The notes below the pieces were generated by a model. It was given only the letters and a program-made list of their open reading frames with translations, searched no databases and was not told the DNA's origin. 36,552 nt of DNA, taken from NCBI RefSeq assembly GCF_900167415.1, contig NZ_FUWU01000031.1, positions 1 to 36,552 of the forward strand. The letters run 5' to 3'. This DNA is from Fibrobacter intestinalis. GTDB taxonomy: Bacteria; Fibrobacterota; Fibrobacteria; Fibrobacterales; Fibrobacteraceae. Positions 31,996 to 36,552 of the stretch are shown piece by piece. Position numbers and translations under genes: made by a program. Positions within the stretch are counted from its first letter, which is position 1. Each line of letters begins with the position of its first letter.

Positions 31996-32343
31996 ATGCC
32001 ACGTTCTAAGACTAGAGTTCCTTCTCGCGCCCGTCGCAAAAAAATTCTCAAGGCTGCCAAGGGCTACTTCGGCCGCCGCAAGTCGAATCTTCGCCTTGCG
32101 AAAGAAGCCGTCGCCCACGCAGGTCAATACGCATACGCTCACCGTCGTGACAAGAAAGGCGCATTCCGCTCCCTGTGGATTACTCGCCTGAATGCCGCTG
32201 TGCGCGAATACGATTTGAGTTACAGCCAATTCATCCATTTGCTTTCTCAGGCAAACATCAGCATCAACCGCAAGGTTCTGGCTGATCTCGCCGTTAGCGA
32301 CCCGGAAGCGTTTGCTGCCGTCGTCAAGCAGGTGAAGGCTTAA
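31996..32343 (+). CDS. rplT: 50S ribosomal protein L20
   Basis: Early-assembly 23S rRNA-binding protein of 115 residues. The basic extended N-terminus ([22 protein letters not shown]) and the globular part ([46 protein letters not shown]) are intact. AAGGAG lies eight bases before the ATG. It is the last gene of the operon and a terminator follows. In some bacteria L20 represses this operon; no pseudoknot was identified here. Confidence 0.97.
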   Translation: MPRSKTRVPSRARRKKILKAAKGYFGRRKSNLRLAKEAVAHAGQYAYAHRRDKKGAFRSLWITRLNAAVREYDLSYSQFIHLLSQANISINRKVLADLAVSDPEAFAAVVKQVKA

Positions 32344-32364
32344 TCCTTAGAGAATGTTTTCTCG

Positions 32365-32396
32365 AAAATGCTTCGGTTTAAGCCGAGGCATTTTTT
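32365..32396 (+). terminator. Rho-independent terminator of infC-rpmI-rplT
   Basis: ATGCTTCGG-TTTAAG-CCGAGGCAT forms a 9-bp stem with one G-T pair, followed by TTTTTT (to 32396). It overlaps the 3' end of the convergent kinase gene. Confidence 0.88.
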
Positions 32397-33583
32397 GTAT
32401 CGACAGGAATTTCTTCCTGGAAATTTTTGAAACCTTTGAGTTCGATTTGTAAATCCGCTTTGTAGATGCCGTCTGCATTTTCGGTTTCGTAGCGGTATTT
32501 CCCCGGGTAGCAAATTTCCAGACGCTGTTTCAGATTGGCCAGCCCGATTCCGCTTTTGATGCGTGTCGATGCCGTTTGTGGCGTAATGGTGTTTTCTACG
32601 TGGCAATGCAGAATGTCGTTGTTTTCGGAAATATGGATTTCAATTCGGCTCGGGGATGAAGGGTGATAGCCATACTTAAAAGCGTTTTCGATTAAGGGCA
32701 GCAGCAGAAGCGGCGCAATTTGTTTGTCCTGTTCTTGGATTTTGGTTTCAATGATGCATTGCATATTGGGACCAAAGCGCAATTTCTCCAATTCGCAATA
32801 CTTTTCCAGAAGGTCGATTTCCTTGTCCAAATCTACGGACATTCCCTTGTTTTCGTGAAGCATTTGCCTTAGAATCGAAGATAGCCGAATCATCGATTTT
32901 TGCGCTTGTTTGGGATCGATATCGACGAGCGCGGTGATATTGTTCATAGTGTTGAACAGGAAGTGGGCGGAAAGCTGTTGTTTTAAAAAGGCGAGATCCG
33001 CCTGGATGTAGAAATTTTCCTGCACGTGTTTCAAGTAGGCGTTCTTGGTGTGGATGGCCCCCAGCTGCATTAGCACATTGAAAATGCAAATGATGATCGT
33101 CAGAACGCAGAAGGTCAAGAGAAATGTTGCAGTCGTCCACAGAGAATTAGGCTTGGTGATAAATTCAAAAAAAGTGCTGTTTGTCCCGGATATCCAATGG
33201 ATGGACAATTCTTGGAGAAGATAGCTTTCGATGAGGCAGATAAAGTTTAAAAGGCCAAATAGCTTGAAACGCTTTTTTAAGAACAGACGGGGGACGAAAA
33301 GAAACTGGTTTAAAAAGAAAATAGCGATGTAGTTGGTCACGGCGACAAGGGAAATAAGAACCTTTCCGCTGTGTTCGTGTTGCCGCGGATCGATTCCCGC
33401 CATAGCGGCGACATAGCCGATGGAGAGCAGGAACAGCACCGTGATAATGCGCAGATAAATGGGCGATGGAATTTTTTTTATGGGAAGCCAAACGGGCAAT
33501 TTTTTCAGGGTTGCAACCTGTGCATTCATCGTTTCAAAATCAAGGCGGGAAAGGTTCTTTTCTTCTGGAAGACTGCTTTTCAT
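32378..33583 (-). CDS. LytS/YehU-type membrane sensor histidine kinase
   Basis: A two-component sensor of the His_kinase (PF06580) class, which normally signals to a LytTR-type response regulator. It has 401 residues from ATG 33583. Four membrane helices lie at about 43-63, 75-97, 106-123 and 150-172. The H-box is LKQQLSAHFLFNTMNNI with phospho-acceptor His207; N-box PLIENAFKYGY; G-box SGIGLANLKQRL. I prefer MKSSLPEEK (GAGG three to four bases upstream) over the frame to 33703, whose extra 40 codons cover a repeated operator-like region. No response regulator is adjacent, so the partner is elsewhere. Confidence 0.88.
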   Translation of the reverse strand: MKSSLPEEKNLSRLDFETMNAQVATLKKLPVWLPIKKIPSPIYLRIITVLFLLSIGYVAAMAGIDPRQHEHSGKVLISLVAVTNYIAIFFLNQFLFVPRLFLKKRFKLFGLLNFICLIESYLLQELSIHWISGTNSTFFEFITKPNSLWTTATFLLTFCVLTIIICIFNVLMQLGAIHTKNAYLKHVQENFYIQADLAFLKQQLSAHFLFNTMNNITALVDIDPKQAQKSMIRLSSILRQMLHENKGMSVDLDKEIDLLEKYCELEKLRFGPNMQCIIETKIQEQDKQIAPLLLLPLIENAFKYGYHPSSPSRIEIHISENNDILHCHVENTITPQTASTRIKSGIGLANLKQRLEICYPGKYRYETENADGIYKADLQIELKGFKNFQEEIPVDTKNASA

Positions 33584-33615
33584 GTGCCTCAATATAAGGA
33601 GTTTTGGGACGAAAT

Positions 33616-33655
33616 GACAAAAAAATGACAAAAACACGATAAATACGGACAAAAA
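33616..33655. promoter_or_regulatory. three phased direct repeats upstream of the histidine kinase
   Basis: GACAAAAA occurs at 33616, 33627 and 33648 (TTTTTGTC on the kinase strand). Steps are 11 and 21 bases, one and two helical turns. LytTR regulators bind direct repeats about 21-22 bases apart, so this could be an operator for kinase autoregulation (inference). Confidence 0.35.
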
Positions 33656-33689
33656 GACGATGAAGCTTTTGCGAAAACGGGTGTTCTCT

Positions 33690-33723
33690 TTGACACTTCC
33701 CAAAAATGGAGGCTTTATATTGC
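33690..33723 (+). promoter_or_regulatory. promoter of the sigma factor gene
   Basis: A perfect TTGACA (33690-33695) with TTATATTGC downstream (TATATT 33716-33721, spacer 20). The same long-spacer arrangement occurs before the TIGR02171 gene. The leader would be about 40 bases. Confidence 0.45.
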
Positions 33724-33769
33724 AAAGTGCAGTGAAAAGGTCGCTGCCAACAAAAAGAGGTAAAGACAG

Positions 33770-34594
33770 ATGAACTCCATTTACTTTCAGTATTTGAACG
33801 ATATCGCCAAATATCCGCTACTCACACGTGAACAAGAAAAAATTTTAATTCAGCTCTCTGCCAAAGGAAATCGAGAGGCGCAAGACCTGCTCGTCAAATC
33901 CAATCTCAAATTTGTAGTGAATATCGCCAATCTTTATAAGGGGCAGGGACTCGACGCTTTGGAACTTATTAACGAGGGCAATATGGGCTTGATTGAAGCC
34001 GCCCGCCGTTTCGACCCCAATCAAAAAATCAAATTTATCAGTTATGCGGTCTGGTGGATTCGCCAGAATATTACCCGCGCCATTTCTGAAAAAGCCCGTC
34101 TGGTTCGGATAAGCGCCGAAAAAGAACTGGTCTTGCGTCGCTTTAATCGCGTTTCTTCCCAGACTCGCCAGGTTGTGGGTGGCCAGGTGACCATTGATCC
34201 GGAAAGCCTTGAAGGAGTCAGCCGCTACAAAGCGAAGGAAATCGAGAAAATTTTGCAGATGGGCACTCGCGCAGCGTCTTTGGATGCTCCGGTCGGGGAA
34301 GACGGTGACACGCCTTTGAGCGATTGCTTGGCTGCGGATTCCGAAGCGACTGACGCTCTGGCTGCTAAAAACGGGGAACAGGCTTCGTTGGATTTGCTCT
34401 TGAAAGAAAATTTGACGGACCAGGAACACCGTGTCATCGGGCTTTATTATGGCTTGGATATGGATGCCGACTTGAATTTGAAAGAAATCGGCAAAATGGT
34501 GGGACTTTCTAAAGAACGGGTTCGCCAAGTCAAGGAAAAAGCCTTGGCAAAATTGCGCAATACCAAAATCGACGAGGTCTTGGACGCCGCTTAA
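33770..34594 (+). CDS. rpoD: RNA polymerase sigma-70 factor, primary type without region 1.1
   Basis: Directs RNA polymerase to housekeeping promoters. It has 274 residues. Region 1.2 is FQYLNDIAKYPLLTREQEKIL. Region 2 (about 45-105) includes NLKFVVNIANLYKGQGLDALELINEGNMGL and the -10-melting helix FISYAVWWIRQNITRAI. Region 3 follows. Region 4.2 is LNLKEIGKMVGLSKERVRQVKEKALAKLR. The absence of region 1.1 and the length are like primary sigma factors of the Bacteroidetes/FCB group (about 285 residues), so this may be the main sigma; a group 2 factor cannot be excluded. AGAGG lies about ten bases before the ATG. Confidence 0.9.
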   Translation: MNSIYFQYLNDIAKYPLLTREQEKILIQLSAKGNREAQDLLVKSNLKFVVNIANLYKGQGLDALELINEGNMGLIEAARRFDPNQKIKFISYAVWWIRQNITRAISEKARLVRISAEKELVLRRFNRVSSQTRQVVGGQVTIDPESLEGVSRYKAKEIEKILQMGTRAASLDAPVGEDGDTPLSDCLAADSEATDALAAKNGEQASLDLLLKENLTDQEHRVIGLYYGLDMDADLNLKEIGKMVGLSKERVRQVKEKALAKLRNTKIDEVLDAA

Positions 34595-34637
34595 AAATTT
34601 TGGATTTTTACTCAAACGTTTTTTCTCTCCTATTCTC

Positions 34638-34662
34638 AAAACCCGGCTTCGGCCGGGTTTTT
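34638..34662 (+). terminator. Rho-independent terminator of the sigma factor gene
   Basis: AAACCCGGC-TTCG-GCCGGGTTT: a stable UUCG-capped stem, then TT. Located about 45 bases after the stop. Confidence 0.9.
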
Positions 34663-34800
34663 CTGTGTATTGGTCGTGCGTTTTTCCGAATGGCATTTTG
34701 TTGCCGAAACGATTTGAGTTCGCTTGTCCAGATGCGAAATTTGCAAGACTCGCCCGTAAAGAATTTTTCGTACATTGGAGCGAAAATCTATATTTGCATC

Positions 34801-36165
34801 GTGGAACAGACTATTGTAGCTCCGGCGACTCCGAACGGGATTTCGGCTTTGGCCGCAATCCGTGTCAGTGGCGGGGAAACCGTTTCGATTTTAAAGCAGA
34901 TGTTCGGCTGTGCAAATCCGACGCCGCGTCAAGCCGTTCTCGCTGCGGCACGCCACCCGAAAAGCGGAAAATTGCTGGATAATCTGGTCTATATTTTTTA
35001 CAAAGCGCCCCATTCCTACACCGGCGAGGATGCTTTGGAACTTTTTCCTCACGGGAACCCGCTCATCGTCCGGAACTTGCTGGACGCAATGTGTCAAATT
35101 CCAAATGTTCGTATTGCTTTTCCTGGCGAATATACGAAGCGTGCTTTCTTTAATGGAAAAATGGATTTGGTGCAGGCGGAATCTGTGGCGGATGTAATCC
35201 ACAGTCAGACCCTTGCCGGTGTCGAAAATGCGCAAAAGCTGCTTTCCGGAAAATTTTCGTCGGATATTCGGCAGCTGGCACATCAGGTAAAAGATGTTTC
35301 TGCCCTGCTGGAATTGGATGTGGACTTTGTCGAAGAGGAAGCGGATCCCAATGTGGGAGGCTGGAAGGAACGCTTTTTGGAAATTCGAAATCGCATCCAA
35401 TATCTGCTGTCGCATTTTAAAAATGCTGGGAGCTTGAATCGTGCGCCTCGCGTGGTTTTGTACGGCGCACCCAATGCGGGAAAATCGAGCCTGCTGAATG
35501 CCCTGCTGAAAGAAAATCGGGTCTTGGTAAGCGATGTGCCGGGGACTACGCGCGATTTCATTGAAACTCGATTGGCGTTGCCTTCGGGGGAAATCTCTTT
35601 GATTGATACCGCTGGCATTGCGGATGTGGCTCAAAGTGAACTGGACAGGCGTTCTATGGAACAGAGCGCTGCGGCAATTGAATCGGCGGATTTGGCGATA
35701 TGCCTTGTCGATTCGGCGACGGAGTTTTCGGAAGACTCCCAAAAGCAAATCGCTTGCGCACGTTCCAAAAAACATTGGGTCGTTTTTTCAAAATCGGATT
35801 TGAAGTATGCGGAGTCTGGTGTGGGCAAGGCCAAAGGAAATGTCGCATCGGCAGAACGGATGGAGCTTTCTGCGAAAACCGGCGAAGGCTTGGACGCCTT
35901 TGTACAAAAATTGGAAAAGGCTTTGTTTCCGCAGGGAGAATCCGGCGAGGAGTATTGGATTACGAACGAGCGGGAATGCGCAGCGCTTCGGGACGCCGAC
36001 CGTGGAGTCGAACGGATTTTGGATTTGCTGGATAAAAATCCGGCTCCTGAATTGCTCGCTTTTGAAATGCGTCAGGTGACTGCTGCGTTGGCATCGATAA
36101 TCGGGGAAATTTCCAGCGAAGATATTTTGCAGACGATTTTCAGTGGCTTCTGCATTGGGAAGTAA
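34801..36165 (+). CDS. mnmE: tRNA modification GTPase MnmE
   Basis: With MnmG, makes the cmnm5 or nm5 group on U34 of tRNAs. It has 454 residues from GTG 34801, the usual length and start context (EQTIVAPATPNGISALAAIRVSG). The N-terminal domain binds formyl-tetrahydrofolate (HSYTGEDALELFPHGN, FPGEYTKRAFFNGKMDLVQAESVADVI). The G domain has G1 GAPNAGKS (222-229), G2 DVPGTTRD, G3 DTAG and G4 SKSD. The C-terminus ends FCIGK, containing the catalytic Cys motif. The longer frame to 34600 includes the sigma terminator and is not coding. No clear Shine-Dalgarno is near the GTG. Confidence 0.95.
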   Translation: MEQTIVAPATPNGISALAAIRVSGGETVSILKQMFGCANPTPRQAVLAAARHPKSGKLLDNLVYIFYKAPHSYTGEDALELFPHGNPLIVRNLLDAMCQIPNVRIAFPGEYTKRAFFNGKMDLVQAESVADVIHSQTLAGVENAQKLLSGKFSSDIRQLAHQVKDVSALLELDVDFVEEEADPNVGGWKERFLEIRNRIQYLLSHFKNAGSLNRAPRVVLYGAPNAGKSSLLNALLKENRVLVSDVPGTTRDFIETRLALPSGEISLIDTAGIADVAQSELDRRSMEQSAAAIESADLAICLVDSATEFSEDSQKQIACARSKKHWVVFSKSDLKYAESGVGKAKGNVASAERMELSAKTGEGLDAFVQKLEKALFPQGESGEEYWITNERECAALRDADRGVERILDLLDKNPAPELLAFEMRQVTAALASIIGEISSEDILQTIFSGFCIGK

Positions 36166-36183
36166 TTGTTCGCAGACAAAATC

Positions 36184-36552
36184 GGGGCGTTGTATAAATC
36201 CTCCACGACAGTTATTCGTTTTCAGTTTTCAGTTCCAACTCCCAACTTTCAACCGATCCCTGCCCTTCGGCAAGCTCAGCAACCGTTGGTTAGTGAGCTT
36301 GTCGAACTAGCCAAACTAATCGAAGGGGAATTATATACGATCTTCCACCAAATACTCTCAATTAAAAATTTTTTCAAAGTGTGAATATCTTTTTCGCAAA
36401 GTGGAACTCTTTTTTTTCAATACAGGAATTTCTTTTTCAGAAGGAAAATTTCTTCTCGCAGACTGCGAGGTGCTCGCTTGCGCAGCGGGCGGAAGGGATA
36501 AGGGGGCTTCAGAGTTGACGCGTTGCGTCCGCGGCTGCGGCTCAGTAATGCC
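36184..36552. repeat. dispersed repeat, copies D (two left-type ends)
   Basis: The whole 387-base gene-free stretch to the window edge. A left-type end GGGGCGTTGTATAAATCC begins at 36184, 18 bases after mnmE. CCAACTCCCAACTTTCAAC and TTCGGCAAGCTCAG/GAGCTTGTCGAAC modules follow (36233-36310). A second left end, GGGGAATTATATACGATC, begins at 36325 and continues with AATACTCTCAATTAA, TTTTTTCAAAGTGTGAA and AATTTCTTCTCGCA, matching copies B and C. The frame 36166-36384 is repeat-derived and rejected. Confidence 0.7.

Noticed and set aside
33584-33703. 40-codon extension of the histidine kinase
   Set aside because: It covers the phased TTTTTGTC repeats and has no ribosome-binding site; the hydrophobic stretch comes from T-rich DNA.
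36166-36384. 72-codon frame after mnmE
   Set aside because: No Shine-Dalgarno; composed of the dispersed repeat (end boxes and TTCGGCAAGCTCAG module).
1-36552. CRISPR array or replication origin
   Set aside because: No regularly spaced identical repeats and no cluster of DnaA boxes were seen; the repeats present are irregular and imperfect.

Overview
The window looks like chromosomal DNA from a Fibrobacter species or a close relative. The evidence is an FISUMP-domain protein at 1319-2185, a roughly 936-residue lipoprotein of the TIGR02171 (Fibrobacter paralogous) type at 28027-30837, a short primary-type sigma factor without region 1.1, many predicted lipoproteins, and fatty-acid genes that end in fabV. 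This assignment is inferred from family membership; no search was run.

Layout. 1-2.6 kb is accessory: an IS3-family transposase, an AT-rich pair of membrane-anchored genes (one FISUMP), and what seems to be the 3' remnant of a PilP/GspC-like gene. 2.8-5.1 kb is a tight unit of hpf, hprK and an MCE-domain protein. 5.2-9.6 kb holds a large CotH/lamin-tail lipoprotein, with a T9 tract in its signal peptide, and murJ. 9.6-10.1 kb is repeat DNA, followed by mscL (minus) and an EamA transporter (plus). 11.5-14.2 kb on the minus strand holds galM, dksA and a SIR2-like gene that appears to start at a CTG overlapping the dksA stop. A 330-bp element with inverted ends (14198-14527) separates galM from an antitoxin/PIN-toxin pair. 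15.5-21 kb has a flavin reductase, a flavodoxin-like lipoprotein, a phosphohexomutase, a PorV-like barrel and a lipoprotein pair.

21.5-26.5 kb is a fatty-acid cluster: DUF2334 deacetylase-like protein, acyl-CoA ligase, fabF, fabV, terminator. 27-28 kb has no protein gene. It holds a transposase remnant, a candidate small RNA with its own promoter and terminator, and more repeat copies. 28-36 kb carries the TIGR02171 lipoprotein, tRNA-Gly(TCC), infC-rpmI-rplT, a LytS-type histidine kinase, the sigma factor and mnmE, and then further repeats.

The main non-coding theme is a dispersed repeat with ends of the form GGGGAATTATATA...TCC.C. At least seven copies lie in intergenic spaces, and several read as outward-facing promoters. 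The main observations to follow up are these repeats, the CTG-started SIR2 gene, the T9 tract, and the candidate small RNA.
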